Positions 1-7,902 are shown, numbered from the stretch's first letter. The stretch: 64,000 nucleotides of DNA from Phycisphaerae bacterium (GCA_017993835.1 JAGOLX010000026.1:16407-80406), one strand, 5' to 3'. Translations and numbers: made by a program. The notes: generated by a model not told the origin, from the letters alone.

Positions 1-64
1 CACGCGTGGAGTGTCCCCCGCGTTGGGATGCATCAGAGAACGATAAGTGATTGGAGGAGACAGG

Positions 65-706
65 ATGAAACGAAATCTGTGTGTTATCGTAGGGTGCATC
101 TGTTTGGTTGGCAGCGCTCAGGCAGGCATCATCTCCCACGTGCCGGACGACGTGGCGCCGCCGGTCGTGGTGAGCCCTTCGTTCGGAGCGCTGGCGGTCG
201 GAGGCGCCGTCGGAACCGCGGCGATCGCCTATGGCGTCGACTACAGTTACGGAAATGTGGAAGGCATCTTCAGTGATCCGCCTCTGGCTTTTGGCGGAGT
301 CAACGCGGCCGGCTATATCGACCTGCTCACCGATGTGGACGGCGCCATCGTTGTTCCGGGCACGGTCAATCCCGCTCTCACGAGCTACATCTGGATTGAA
401 GCCGGGTACGCAGCCAATGGCACCCTGCGTCTGGACGTGTTCGACTCCTACGGGAATCTGCTCACGTCGGCGCTGAATGGCGAGCCGACAGGCCCGCACG
501 GGCGAACGACGATGGCCATCGATCGGCTGGGCGTCTATGACATCGCCTTCTTCAGGGTCTCGGGCACGGATACCTACGGCGTCAACCAAGTCGATATCGA
601 AGCGCCGATGGCGGCCGGTGGGGCGGTTCCCGCTCCCGGCGCGATCCTGCTGGGCACTCTCGGCACCGGCCTGGTCGGCTGGCTGCGACGACGCAGAAGC
701 CTGTAG
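65..706 (+). CDS. Exported protein with PEP-CTERM-like sorting tail
   Basis: This is a 213-residue secreted protein of unknown function. An N-terminal signal peptide ends near residue 21 (GSAQAG), and the C-terminus has the three-part sorting tail: a VPAPGA motif, a hydrophobic stretch and an RRRR cluster. Such tails are recognised by exosortases in PEP-CTERM systems; the usual PEP is PAP here, which I infer to be a lineage variant. The middle resembles a small beta-rich domain but matches nothing I can name. The ATG at 65 is preceded by GGAGGAG at 53-59; a start at 47 is possible but lacks a ribosome site. A strong terminator follows. The tail is almost identical in DNA to that of the next gene. 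Confidence 0.8.
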   Translation: MKRNLCVIVGCICLVGSAQAGIISHVPDDVAPPVVVSPSFGALAVGGAVGTAAIAYGVDYSYGNVEGIFSDPPLAFGGVNAAGYIDLLTDVDGAIVVPGTVNPALTSYIWIEAGYAANGTLRLDVFDSYGNLLTSALNGEPTGPHGRTTMAIDRLGVYDIAFFRVSGTDTYGVNQVDIEAPMAAGGAVPAPGAILLGTLGTGLVGWLRRRRSL

Positions 707-740
707 ACCGACCTCGATTGTCAAGTGAACCGGACATCTC

Positions 741-781
741 AAGGGCTGCGCCGTGTACGGTACGGCGCAGCCCTTTCTTTT
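741..781 (+). terminator. Rho-independent terminator
   Basis: A 14-bp perfect stem (AAGGGCTGCGCCGT and its complement) around a short loop is followed by a T-rich tract. It sits 35 bp after the stop of the first exported-protein gene and isolates it from the next one. Confidence 0.85.
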
Positions 782-911
782 GCCTCCTTCCGTTCGCAAT
801 TTGGCTACACAGGGTCGGGTTACGCATTTCCTGCATGATATAGGCTCGGATTGGAGTGCGAACCTTCAGACTTCCCTTGCTGGTTGCTGGTTGTCCTGTT
901 TTATTTTCTGC

Positions 912-940
912 TTGACGCCACCGGCGCGGAACGCTAGTAT
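912..940 (+). promoter_or_regulatory. Predicted sigma-70 promoter
   Basis: TTGACG at 912-917 and TAGTAT at 935-940 are separated by 17 bp. The start codon it would serve is at 1127, giving a leader of about 180 nt. Between the terminator at 741-781 and this promoter I see nothing else of note. Confidence 0.55.
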
Positions 941-1126
941 TATAAAGTTGACTTGCGATTGCCGGGGCAGGAGAGGTTCTGTCTTCCCCGGCTGACCTAC
1001 GGCATCGGAGGGGAGGGACCCCCAGGAGTTTCAGCGTGTGCGTTCGTCGCGCGGCTTGAATTGTCGCTGCGACGGTGTGGTAGACGTATTGGCTCGCGGA
1101 ACCAGTGTTTGGAGGAGGCTCGAATC

Positions 1127-1777
1127 ATGCAAAAGAAGATGATGATTCAACTGTGTGTCGTTGCGCTGGCGGTAGGGCTCGTCGGTCCGGTGCAGGCCGG
1201 GACCACGATCAACTTCGACGATGACGAGGCTCCCGACTCCTTCGGTGAGACGAACTCTCTGACCGAGGCGTACGCCGGTCTGGGCGTGCATTTTGCGGGA
1301 CCCGGCGACCTGGACGGCGGCGCCATTCTGGATCAGAGCGGCAACTTCGGCGTCTGGGCGCTCAGCGCGCGGAATTTCCTGGCCTTCAATCGCAACTCCA
1401 GAATGTCGGACGGTGGGGTGCCTCAGGACCCGGAGACGATCCTGTTTGACAGTCTGATGAGCGAGGTTTCCATCTACGCGGCCGGTGGCTGGGAAGTCGA
1501 TACGTTCATTATGGATGCATACGATGCGTCGGGCACGCTCGTGGATACCGATACGATTACAACTGCTGACTGGGGACTTCTGAGCGTTTCCAGCGCCGCG
1601 GGTATTCGCAGGGTTGTGCTGACGCAGGTGTCCGACGTCGACAACGCCTTCGTCTACGACGATCTGTCGTTCACCGTGCTCTCGGGCGGACCAGCGGTTC
1701 CCGCTCCCGGCGCGATCCTGCTGGGCACGCTCGGCACCGGCCTGGTCGGCTGGCTGCGACGACGCAGAGCGCTATAG
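1127..1777 (+). CDS. Exported protein with PEP-CTERM-like sorting tail
   Basis: This is a 216-residue protein with a signal peptide (cleavage near QAG at residue 24), an acidic beta-rich body beginning TINFDDDEAPDSF, and the same VPAPGA-hydrophobic-RRRR tail as its neighbours. The body resembles proteins that pair a PEP-CTERM tail with a lectin-like beta-sandwich, but no catalytic residues stand out. The ATG at 1127 has GGAGGAG at 1111-1117; the open frame extends upstream to 953, but that part is not protein-like. It is transcribed from its own promoter at 912-940. The 75 nt encoding its tail differ from the first gene's by one base, although the bodies are unrelated. Confidence 0.8.
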   Translation: MQKKMMIQLCVVALAVGLVGPVQAGTTINFDDDEAPDSFGETNSLTEAYAGLGVHFAGPGDLDGGAILDQSGNFGVWALSARNFLAFNRNSRMSDGGVPQDPETILFDSLMSEVSIYAAGGWEVDTFIMDAYDASGTLVDTDTITTADWGLLSVSSAAGIRRVVLTQVSDVDNAFVYDDLSFTVLSGGPAVPAPGAILLGTLGTGLVGWLRRRRAL

Positions 1778-2029
1778 CACAATTCCAGGGCTCGGTGGCT
1801 TCCGATCCGCCTACTGGATGCTCAGAATGGTGAACGAATTCGCGGGGGAGGCAGAGGAGATCTGCGCGCCATTGGCGCTTCTTAAAAGGGAACAATCGCT
1901 CTGCGTGGGAAGATTCGCCTGGGTTGTTCCGGCGTGTTGATTTTCTCCAGGCCGCCGGTGCCCGTCGAAGGGCCCTTCTTGAGCGAATGACAGAACAAAT
2001 CAAATCATAGCAGGAATCCGGATTCTCAC

Positions 2030-2058
2030 TTGACATTCGGCGCCATAGGTGGTAAGAT
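2030..2058 (+). promoter_or_regulatory. Predicted sigma-70 promoter
   Basis: TTGACA (2030-2035) and TAAGAT (2053-2058) lie 17 bp apart. The leader to the start codon at 2191 is about 125 nt. The rest of the 413-bp gap from 1778 shows no other feature I can support. Confidence 0.55.
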
Positions 2059-2190
2059 GATTGGTTGGACGTGGCGGAGGAGGACAGAAGCAAATCACGG
2101 AAGGGCGATCAGTGATCTGAGCTGTGTCGGCTGCGCCACGTTGGCACGCCGGAACAATGAGCAGGGTTCAAGAAGGGAAGGGAGGAAACC

Positions 2191-2967
2191 ATGAAGAGGG
2201 TTGCGGTTCTGATTGTGGCGATGCTTCTATCCGCGTCGCCGGTGATGGGCAGTTACGACGTCCTGTGGGATACGAGCCACGGCGTCTACTTAGGCTACCA
2301 GCCTTCGGGCCGCTACCAGCCACTTGTGAATTATCTGGGTGGATATGGTTTCAGCGTGGATTCCACCAGTAACGGCTTTCTGGTCGATGATCCCGCGGGC
2401 TACGATGTGATCGTAGTTTGCCTGGGAAGCGCCTGGGACACGGCGTACAGCGCCGCCGAAGTCTCGCAGATCGTGGACTATGTCAATGCCGGCGGGGGTC
2501 TGCTGATCCTGGGTGACAACCCCGGTTGCCCGAATTCCAATATCCAGCCGGTGGCCGACGGATTTGGGATCGGTCTTGGCCTGTCGTCTATATCGCCCTA
2601 CGGTGTATACACATCAAATCTGGCTGCACATCCGATCTTCGACGGCGTCAGCGAAATCTACATGGAGGATGCAGGCGAGATTTCCGCCGGTGGTGCGTCG
2701 AGCCTGGTTGCGTGGCAGGAGGGCACGGGACTCGGTCTCGTGGCCGCGGGGACATCGGGTTCGGGCCGAGTGGTCGCGCTGGGCGATATGAACACATTTG
2801 CACAGGAAGAGTATTACGGTCTCGTCGACAACAAGCTCTTCTCTGTGAACACGTTCCAGTATCTGGCGGGAGAACAGGGTCCGGCCGTTCCCGCACCCGG
2901 TGCGATCCTGCTGGGCACGCTGGGCGCCGGACTGGTCAACTGGCTGCGACGCCGACGTTGTTTGTAG
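2191..2967 (+). CDS. Exported protein with GATase-like fold and PEP-CTERM-like tail
   Basis: This is a 258-residue exported protein. A signal peptide (residues 1-20) is followed by a segment reading VLWDTSHGVYLGY, a YDVIVV strand, and VDYVNAGGGLLILGDN. That arrangement is typical of the ThuA/DUF4350-like class I glutamine-amidotransferase fold found in surface and polysaccharide-related proteins. No catalytic Cys is evident, so I read it as a non-enzymatic or divergent version. The VPAPGAILLG tail and terminal RRRR-type cluster mark it as a third exosortase-type substrate. The ATG has GGGAGG seven bases upstream. No exosortase lies in the window. Confidence 0.75.
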   Translation: MKRVAVLIVAMLLSASPVMGSYDVLWDTSHGVYLGYQPSGRYQPLVNYLGGYGFSVDSTSNGFLVDDPAGYDVIVVCLGSAWDTAYSAAEVSQIVDYVNAGGGLLILGDNPGCPNSNIQPVADGFGIGLGLSSISPYGVYTSNLAAHPIFDGVSEIYMEDAGEISAGGASSLVAWQEGTGLGLVAAGTSGSGRVVALGDMNTFAQEEYYGLVDNKLFSVNTFQYLAGEQGPAVPAPGAILLGTLGAGLVNWLRRRRCL

Positions 2968-3007
2968 TGTGCTCGTCAGGGCCTGCCGAAGGGGCGTGTC
3001 TTCGTTC

Positions 3008-3072
3008 GTAGTGTGCCCGTCAGGGCATATCTTTCTCGCGTAGGAAGAAGATAACGCCCTACGGCGTCACTA
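3008..3072. repeat. Palindromic repeat, GTAGTG...CACTAC family, copy 1
   Basis: The segment begins GTAGTGTGCCCGTCAGGGC and ends GCCCTACGGCGTCACTAC, forming an imperfect hairpin of about 65 nt with a second pairing ATATCTT/AAGATA inside. A half copy lies at 2964-2985, and a full, slightly diverged copy lies at 8202-8267. It behaves like a REP-type element. Confidence 0.7.
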
Positions 3073-3131
3073 CGAGCGAGCACCGGACGCCGGGGAGGCG
3101 ATCTCGACAGGCGATCGTCCACAGTCTGTCC

Positions 3132-3159
3132 AGGGCTGCGCTATCCACGGCGTAGCCCT
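3132..3159 (+). terminator. Possible terminator hairpin
   Basis: AGGGCTGCGC and GCGTAGCCCT pair over 10 bp with one G-T mismatch, and a weak T-rich tail follows. The arm is the same AGGGCTGCGC as in the strong terminator at 741. It could end the exported-protein gene upstream or, on the other strand, the small operon that stops at 3265. Confidence 0.45.
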
Positions 3160-3264
3160 TCGTCTAATCTCTTGGAGCATCAGGCGGCGTCACGATCAGG
3201 TGGCGCGAAGGACAATCGTGAGGCGGGCTCTGGGAGGTCAGTGCAAGGACGCGTTCCACGGTCT

Positions 3265-3633
3265 TCAGTCACTACTCGGATCGCAGGCGAGGAACACCAG
3301 CGCCTGCTCCTCGTGCATGATCAGTGCCCCCACGATTCCGTTATCGACACGAAAGCCGTTACCCTCACACAGACACAATTCGACCGTGTCATGATCCTGG
3401 GGCGAGAGGGAGCGGATGGAACGGTCGAGTTGCTCGAGCGTGATCGCCCAGTCTCGGCCTTGCCCCTTTTTCTCGGGCAGCTTCAGCAGGATCTCTCCGC
3501 GATCCATCTTGACCGCGACTACCCACGAGCGGATGGTGCCCTCGGATCGCTCCGAGGTTTCCCCAACGTGGTAGTGAGGATACAGCGAGCTCAACTGCTG
3601 CAGGTATTCATCGATGTCACAGAAGAAAGCCAT
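3265..3633 (-). CDS. Uncharacterised protein, second gene of sigma-54 operon
   Basis: I do not recognise this 122-residue protein. It is soluble, rich in acidic residues and Cys (CDID, ELCLCEGNG, FLACDPSSD), and has neither signal peptide nor membrane segment. It begins 24 bp after the stop of the 93-residue gene upstream, with GGGAG seven bases before the ATG, so the two form an operon. The operon lies directly downstream of a -24/-12 promoter and is divergent from an RtcR-like sigma-54 activator. I infer that it is an output of that regulator. Its biochemical role cannot be read from the sequence. Confidence 0.65.
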   Translation of the reverse strand: MAFFCDIDEYLQQLSSLYPHYHVGETSERSEGTIRSWVVAVKMDRGEILLKLPEKKGQGRDWAITLEQLDRSIRSLSPQDHDTVELCLCEGNGFRVDNGIVGALIMHEEQALVFLACDPSSD

Positions 3634-3657
3634 GTTCGCACTCCCAGTACGACGTTC

Positions 3658-3939
3658 TTATAGGTTCTTCTTGTGGGCCTGACCGACGCGGGCTCGGGGA
3701 CTCGGCTGACGTTTGCTCGCGACGTGGGTCCCTTTTACATGCCGATTTCCAGCGACGTGCGCACGAAACGCCAGGAGCCCTTCCGTCTGGTTCTGCTGGA
3801 TGATGCCGATGATCCGCCGGAGCATGCGGATGCTCAGGTCCTTGGCGTCACTGGCCAGCTCGGCCGCCACGCTCGGCGCGAGGCCCGTAAAGGTGACGGC
3901 CCGTTCGATGATTCGGCTCTTCTTCAGTTCGCTGGTCAT
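3658..3939 (-). CDS. Uncharacterised small basic protein, first gene of sigma-54 operon
   Basis: This 93-residue protein has an alpha-helical N-terminal half (about residues 1-55, including RMLRRIIGIIQQNQTEG) and a strongly basic, His/Lys/Arg-rich C-terminal third. The basic tail suggests nucleic-acid contact, which is inference only. I recognise no family. Transcription very probably starts from the sigma-54 element at 3996-4011, whose -12 box lies 57 bp from the ATG. The ribosome site is weak (AAGGACAGG). Its promoter and position opposite a CARF-type activator copy the layout of rtcR and its target operon, but it is not RtcA or RtcB. Confidence 0.65.
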   Translation of the reverse strand: MTSELKKSRIIERAVTFTGLAPSVAAELASDAKDLSIRMLRRIIGIIQQNQTEGLLAFRAHVAGNRHVKGTHVASKRQPSPRARVGQAHKKNL

Positions 3940-3995
3940 GGCCTGTCCTTCGTTCCTTGTGGTTTCCGGTACTCTTTGGCTTCACTCCCTGCAAA

Positions 3996-4011
3996 AGCAC
4001 ATCTCGTGCCA
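3996..4011 (-). promoter_or_regulatory. Sigma-54 (-24/-12) promoter
   Basis: Read on the minus strand the site is TGGCACGAGATGTGCT. The invariant GG and GC are separated by exactly 10 bases, against the consensus TGGCAC-N5-TTGCA. It points at the 93-residue gene and sits between that gene and a divergent sigma-54 activator. Confidence 0.75.
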
Positions 4012-4089
4012 GACATCGGCGTGCGTGTGTCGTGTCTGTTGTAAGTCCAGTTCTGAAGCGAGCTTAAAAAAATGCGGCACATTCTGTCC

Positions 4090-4118
4090 TTGACGCCCAT
4101 CGGGGGAATTGTGATACT
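4090..4118 (+). promoter_or_regulatory. Predicted sigma-70 promoter of the CARF-type activator
   Basis: TTGACG (4090-4095) and GATACT (4113-4118) are 17 bp apart, 70 bp before the activator's ATG. Constitutive housekeeping transcription of the activator and sigma-54 control of its target is the classical arrangement. Confidence 0.6.
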
Positions 4119-4123
4119 GTATC

Positions 4124-4137
4124 GGAAATCAATTTCC
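4124..4137. promoter_or_regulatory. Palindromic operator candidate
   Basis: GGAAATCAATTTCC is a perfect 6+2+6 palindrome just downstream of the -10 box of the activator promoter. It is a plausible autoregulatory binding site. It lies about 115-140 bp upstream of the divergent -24/-12 promoter, a distance also compatible with an upstream activating sequence. Confidence 0.45.
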
Positions 4138-4187
4138 TCGAACCGGAAAACTATTGCCGCATAGCATCAGATGGGCAGGAGACTCGC

Positions 4188-5867
4188 ATGGCACAGAACC
4201 CGAGTGTTCTCATCTCCTGGGTCGCATTGAACAACGACCCGTACGAGCGCGAACCGGGCAGTCTGACCTATCGGCTGGTCGATGGCCGGCGCCGGATCGG
4301 TCCCACGCTCAACCTCCTGTTGGCCGAGGCACCTGCCTTCGTGAAACGCATCGATCACGTCGTCTTGTTCCATGGCAGCTTCGAGCGGAGTCGTCAGGTT
4401 GCCCTGCAAACCAGGCAGGCAGTGCTGCAAGCCAGGCCGCGAGTGAAGGTGCACCTGAACGAATGGAAGGGGGACGATCCGACCGATCACAAAGCCATCT
4501 TCGACTTCCTGCGGGAGCGGATGCCCGTCCTTCGCAAGCAGTACGATGGACAGGAACTGATCATCCACGTCAGTCCCGGCACGCCCTCGATGCACACGGT
4601 CTGGGTGTTGATGGCGGAAACCGGCTTCATCGATCCGCCTTTCCAAATCGTCCAGAGCTATCGTGTCGGGGAAGGCAAGGGCACCATCGTCCCGGTTCAG
4701 CTCGGGATCGACACCTTCTTCAAGAGATACGCCGCATCCAAACCTGCGGCCTCCCTCGGCGAAGAAGAGACTGTCTTCTGGGACATCCGGCGGTTCTCTC
4801 CGCGCCTGCAGGACCTGTATCGCGAAGCCCGACGGTACGCCCACCTCAATGTCCCCATCCTGCTCCTGGGCGAGCGCGGGACGGGAAAGACCACGATGGC
4901 CTCGTGGATCCGGTTGCACAGCCCGCATCGCAAGAAGACCCAGGATCGCAACTGGCCCGCGGTCGCTTGTGGCCAGTACAGTCCCGGGACCATGCGGGCC
5001 GAGCTGTTCGGCTACGTCAAGGGCGCGTTCACCGACGCGAAGCAAGACCACGAAGGTCTGCTCGCTGCCGCCGACGGCGATACGCTGTTTCTCGATGAGA
5101 TCGCCGATGTCTCGCGCGACTTGCAGCGTCTTCTCATCAAGGCGCTCGAAGAGAAGAGCTATCTTCCGCTCGGTGCGTCCCAGCCTCGCACGAGCGACTT
5201 TCGCCTGCTCAGCGCGACGAATCTGCCGTGGAGGACATTGCAGGAGCGTCTGGATCCGGATTTCATGGACCGGATCAGCACGTTCCGTCTCCATCTGCCG
5301 CCTCTGCGGGACCTTCCCGACGACATTCCGTGGCTCTGGGAAGCGGCCTACAAGGAATCGACCGGGCGGGCCCGCGTGGACGTCGCGAAGACAGTGCTGG
5401 CGGACGAGGATCACCAGCGTGTGATCGGCCTTCTCAGGCAACATCCGCTGCCGGGCAATATTCGCGATCTGCTGCGTCTTGCCTACTGCGTCCTCGCGGC
5501 CCGCAGCGACCCGCTGGAACCGCTGTCTTCTGCGGACGCGGTTGAATATGCGCTCCGCGAGTTCGGCAGGGCGCATGAGATCGAAGAGGCGACGGAAGAC
5601 CTCGCCAGGCAGGTCGCTCGGTGCTACAGTTGCGCCGAGCCCCTCGACGGCATCCTCAAGAGGCACGAAACGCTGGACACGTCCACAGTGGAAGAGGGAA
5701 TCAAGGGCTACATGGCCAAAGAGCTCCGCCGTCTGGCACGCGAGCGCGGGATTGCTGTGGAGCAGTTGTGTGACGTCACCGAGCGCACCGTGCGAGGGTG
5801 GGCGCATGGCAGCGCCCACCCCGTAAGGAAAGGCAGGAAGAGCAAGGCATCGGACGAGGCTCCGTGA
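4188..5867 (+). CDS. RtcR-like CARF-AAA+ sigma-54-dependent activator
   Basis: This 559-residue enhancer-binding protein has three parts. Residues 1 to about 185 resemble the CARF-type sensor of RtcR, the regulator of RNA repair: IIHVSPGTPSMHTVWVLMAE aligns with the RtcR segment that ends in LLAEAGFL. Residues about 200-440 are an AAA+ domain with Walker A GERGTGKT (228-235) and Walker B FLDEIADVS (D303, E304). The C-terminus carries a short helix-turn-helix-like segment (about 515-545). The sigma-54 contact loop reads GAFTDA (279-284) instead of GAFTGA. RtcR-family CARF domains sense an RNA or nucleotide ligand; the ligand here is unknown. It is divergent from a two-gene operon with a -24/-12 promoter, its probable target. 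Confidence 0.8.
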   Translation: MAQNPSVLISWVALNNDPYEREPGSLTYRLVDGRRRIGPTLNLLLAEAPAFVKRIDHVVLFHGSFERSRQVALQTRQAVLQARPRVKVHLNEWKGDDPTDHKAIFDFLRERMPVLRKQYDGQELIIHVSPGTPSMHTVWVLMAETGFIDPPFQIVQSYRVGEGKGTIVPVQLGIDTFFKRYAASKPAASLGEEETVFWDIRRFSPRLQDLYREARRYAHLNVPILLLGERGTGKTTMASWIRLHSPHRKKTQDRNWPAVACGQYSPGTMRAELFGYVKGAFTDAKQDHEGLLAAADGDTLFLDEIADVSRDLQRLLIKALEEKSYLPLGASQPRTSDFRLLSATNLPWRTLQERLDPDFMDRISTFRLHLPPLRDLPDDIPWLWEAAYKESTGRARVDVAKTVLADEDHQRVIGLLRQHPLPGNIRDLLRLAYCVLAARSDPLEPLSSADAVEYALREFGRAHEIEEATEDLARQVARCYSCAEPLDGILKRHETLDTSTVEEGIKGYMAKELRRLARERGIAVEQLCDVTERTVRGWAHGSAHPVRKGRKSKASDEAP

Positions 5868-5886
5868 CCGGTTGGAAGCCTGGCTT

Positions 5887-5969
5887 GTCGTTCCTGCGGG
5901 AGCAGGAATCCAGGAACCATGAGATCTGCCCGGTCCCGTGAAATGGATTCCCGCTTTCGCGGGAATGAC
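5887..5969. repeat. GTCATTCC...GGAATGAC palindromic repeat, copy 1
   Basis: The element starts GTCGTTCCTGCGGGAGCAGG and ends in TTCCCGCTTTCGCGGGAATGAC. Hairpin ends flank a short variable centre. A partial copy is at 6026-6054, a half copy at 13712-13740 and a full copy at 23468-23551. It fills most of the 357-bp gap after the CARF-type activator gene. Confidence 0.7.
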
Positions 5970-6107
5970 AGTCGCGAGGCGGGACAGTACCTCAGGAATC
6001 ACATAGAACCTCTCGGCAGGACTCTGTCATCCCTGCGTCAGGCAGGGATCCAGGAATCGCAGGACGAGGCACGAGCTCGAGAATGGAGTCCCCCTTCCGC
6101 GGCACGC

Positions 6108-6236
6108 GTGTCACCGGTGTCACCAGTGTCACCAGTGTCACCAGTAATTCTTCATTGATACTCTGGGAAATTCGAATTCCCTCCGTATAGAATAGGATAG
6201 AAATCTCCGGTGACACTGGTGACATCAGTGACAGAG
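6108..6236. repeat. Iteron-like direct and inverted repeats around an AT-rich core
   Basis: Four 9-bp units GTGTCACCR stand in tandem at 6108-6143. About 60 bp away, 6207-6236 holds two or three reversed units (GGTGACACTGGTGACATCAGTGACA). The intervening segment is AT-rich compared with its surroundings. The block adjoins the end of a P4-type primase-helicase, whose family (P4 alpha) binds GGTGA-type iterons. A replication origin is therefore a reasonable inference. A simple-sequence expansion is the alternative. Confidence 0.5.
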
Positions 6237-7682
6237 GCTCCCTTCGGCTGTGGCGACCTCCGAGCCTTCCTGGACCGCCAGGCCGCGATAGACCCAGATT
6301 CGCTGACGACCCTGTCGTTGCTGGACTCGGTCCGTGCTCGGGAACGCCCGTTTCACCTGGCGACCGAGGTGGGCGCTGTTGACCGGTCGAAAGCCGTTGT
6401 CCTGGCTCCATCGGACGTAGGACGCGTAGACCTCGGAGGCGGGCAGGCCGTCGTAGTCGAGCGACGCGCTGTAGTTGTTCAGCAGGAAGGTCCGCGCCGG
6501 GTCCACGTCGCGTCGGTGCTCTTCGAGACGCTCGCGACTGACGTCGGGGATCGTGAACCCGCACTGGCGATTCAGTGTCTCCAGACCCGCGATGGCCCAG
6601 TTGAACACGCCGGGAAGCTCGGTCCGGATGATCTCCTGGGCGAGAATCCGGATCTGATTGGCCTCGGCGATCGTCTTGTCGAACGGCGCCAGCAGGACGC
6701 GCCGCCAGATGCCCTGCGTCTTGTCGTTGAAGTGCGGCAGGGCGTTCGTCGCGATCATCACCTTGGCGGTCGGCGCCGCGTGGAAGGGATCGCGGTACTT
6801 GCGCTCGAAGGTGAACGCGTCGCCTGCGACGAAGGCCTTCAGGATGCCCTCCGCCTCCTCCTCGATGATGTGCGTCGATTCGCTGGTGGCATTGAGGAGC
6901 TTGCCGTAGGTGGGCCACAGCGCGAACGGATTCCCGAACCGGCACAAAGGCACCTGCGAGCAGTTGTCCCGCCCGACGAGGGCCTGCACGACCTCGAAGA
7001 AGACGCCTTTGCCGTTGGCGCCCTCGCCGACGCACAGGAGGAACTTCTGCTCGCGGAGGTCGGGTCGGAAGAGATAGCCGACCCACTGTTGGAGCATCTG
7101 GATCAGGTCGGTGCGTCCGAGCATCACGTCGTCGAGGAAGTGCTTCCACAGGGGGCAGTCCGCCTGCGGATCGTAGTCGAAGGGCAGGCAGGCGGTGTTG
7201 AAGTAGTTCGGCGTGTGGCCCAGCCGTCGCGGCGGGACGCCCTTGTCGAAGTCCGCCAGGCTCAGCAGCCCGTTGCGAAGCGGGATCACCGGCGGTCGGT
7301 CCTGGAAGTCCAGCCAGGAGTTCAGCTCGCGGGTCTCCATGATGATGATGATCGCGTCGATGTGGAGCAGGATGTTGGCGACCAGGTCCCGCGTGACCGG
7401 GTAGGTGAAGCCCAGCTTGGCCCGGACCCGCTCGACGTCCTTCTGGAGCCAGGCGGTCAGGTTGATCCGGACCGTCTCGTCGAGGATCTGACGGTAGCGT
7501 CCGTTGAGCCAGTAGTAGTAGTCGCCGCGCCATCTCCGCAGGCGGTACAGGCTGCTCTGCGTGGCCTCGTCGTCGAACCAGTACTCGTCCTCGCCCAGGA
7601 ACGACTGGGCCAGCAGCAGGGGGTCGATCTCGTCGGCCAGTTGTCGTCGGGCGTCCCGTTTGGCTTCGCTCAGGCTCTGCAT
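6225..7682 (-). CDS. P4-type primase-helicase (SF3 helicase, D5 family)
   Basis: This 485-residue protein matches the C-terminal half of phage and plasmid P4/D5-type primases. An N-terminal D5_N-like region (about 60-200) precedes a superfamily 3 helicase with Walker A GEGANGKG (219-226), an EEEAEG segment and KVMIATNALPHF as the sensor region. A winged-helix-like tail follows (about 385-470). The primase half (zinc finger and AEP/TOPRIM) is absent, so it would act as a replicative helicase or need a separate primase. The ATG has AGGAC upstream. No integrase or structural genes lie nearby, so it is an orphan of an integrated element or a domesticated gene. Iteron-like repeats cover its 3' end. 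Confidence 0.8.
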   Translation of the reverse strand: MQSLSEAKRDARRQLADEIDPLLLAQSFLGEDEYWFDDEATQSSLYRLRRWRGDYYYWLNGRYRQILDETVRINLTAWLQKDVERVRAKLGFTYPVTRDLVANILLHIDAIIIIMETRELNSWLDFQDRPPVIPLRNGLLSLADFDKGVPPRRLGHTPNYFNTACLPFDYDPQADCPLWKHFLDDVMLGRTDLIQMLQQWVGYLFRPDLREQKFLLCVGEGANGKGVFFEVVQALVGRDNCSQVPLCRFGNPFALWPTYGKLLNATSESTHIIEEEAEGILKAFVAGDAFTFERKYRDPFHAAPTAKVMIATNALPHFNDKTQGIWRRVLLAPFDKTIAEANQIRILAQEIIRTELPGVFNWAIAGLETLNRQCGFTIPDVSRERLEEHRRDVDPARTFLLNNYSASLDYDGLPASEVYASYVRWSQDNGFRPVNSAHLGRQVKRAFPSTDRVQQRQGRQRIWVYRGLAVQEGSEVATAEGSLCH

Positions 7683-7902
7683 AAGTCCTGCTCCGCTCGA
7701 AGATTACGGTCTGTTCTCGCCGGGGGGCCTCGCGATCTGACCCCGGTGCCGGCGCGTCTCGTCTCCCCCGACCGGCCGACGCGGGCTCGACCCAGCCGGG
7801 TTGTGCCTTACTCATCGAAATATAAAGCAGAGTTGTGTCGTTGTCAAACGTAAAATAGAAACATAATTAACAAAATTTGTCCTGCTCCCTCCCGCGGATC
7901 CC

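Noticed and set aside
4188..5867. Activator as RtcR itself with an rtcBA operon
   Set aside because: Neither RtcA nor RtcB is encoded nearby and the sensor domain is only distantly similar, so the gene symbol rtcR was not used.
4167..6002. 611-codon minus-strand open frame opposite the CARF-type activator
   Set aside because: Its translation is Arg/Gly/Asp-rich with no domain; it mirrors the codon bias of the real plus-strand gene.
6108..6143. Tandem GTGTCACCR units as a CRISPR array
   Set aside because: Units are 9 bp and directly abutting, without spacers or cas genes; a short tandem repeat or iteron block fits better.
5992..7815. 607-codon minus-strand frame overlapping the helicase gene
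   Set aside because: It is a frame-shifted shadow of the helicase; the Pro/Arg-rich translation has no motifs, whereas the other frame has a clear Walker A.
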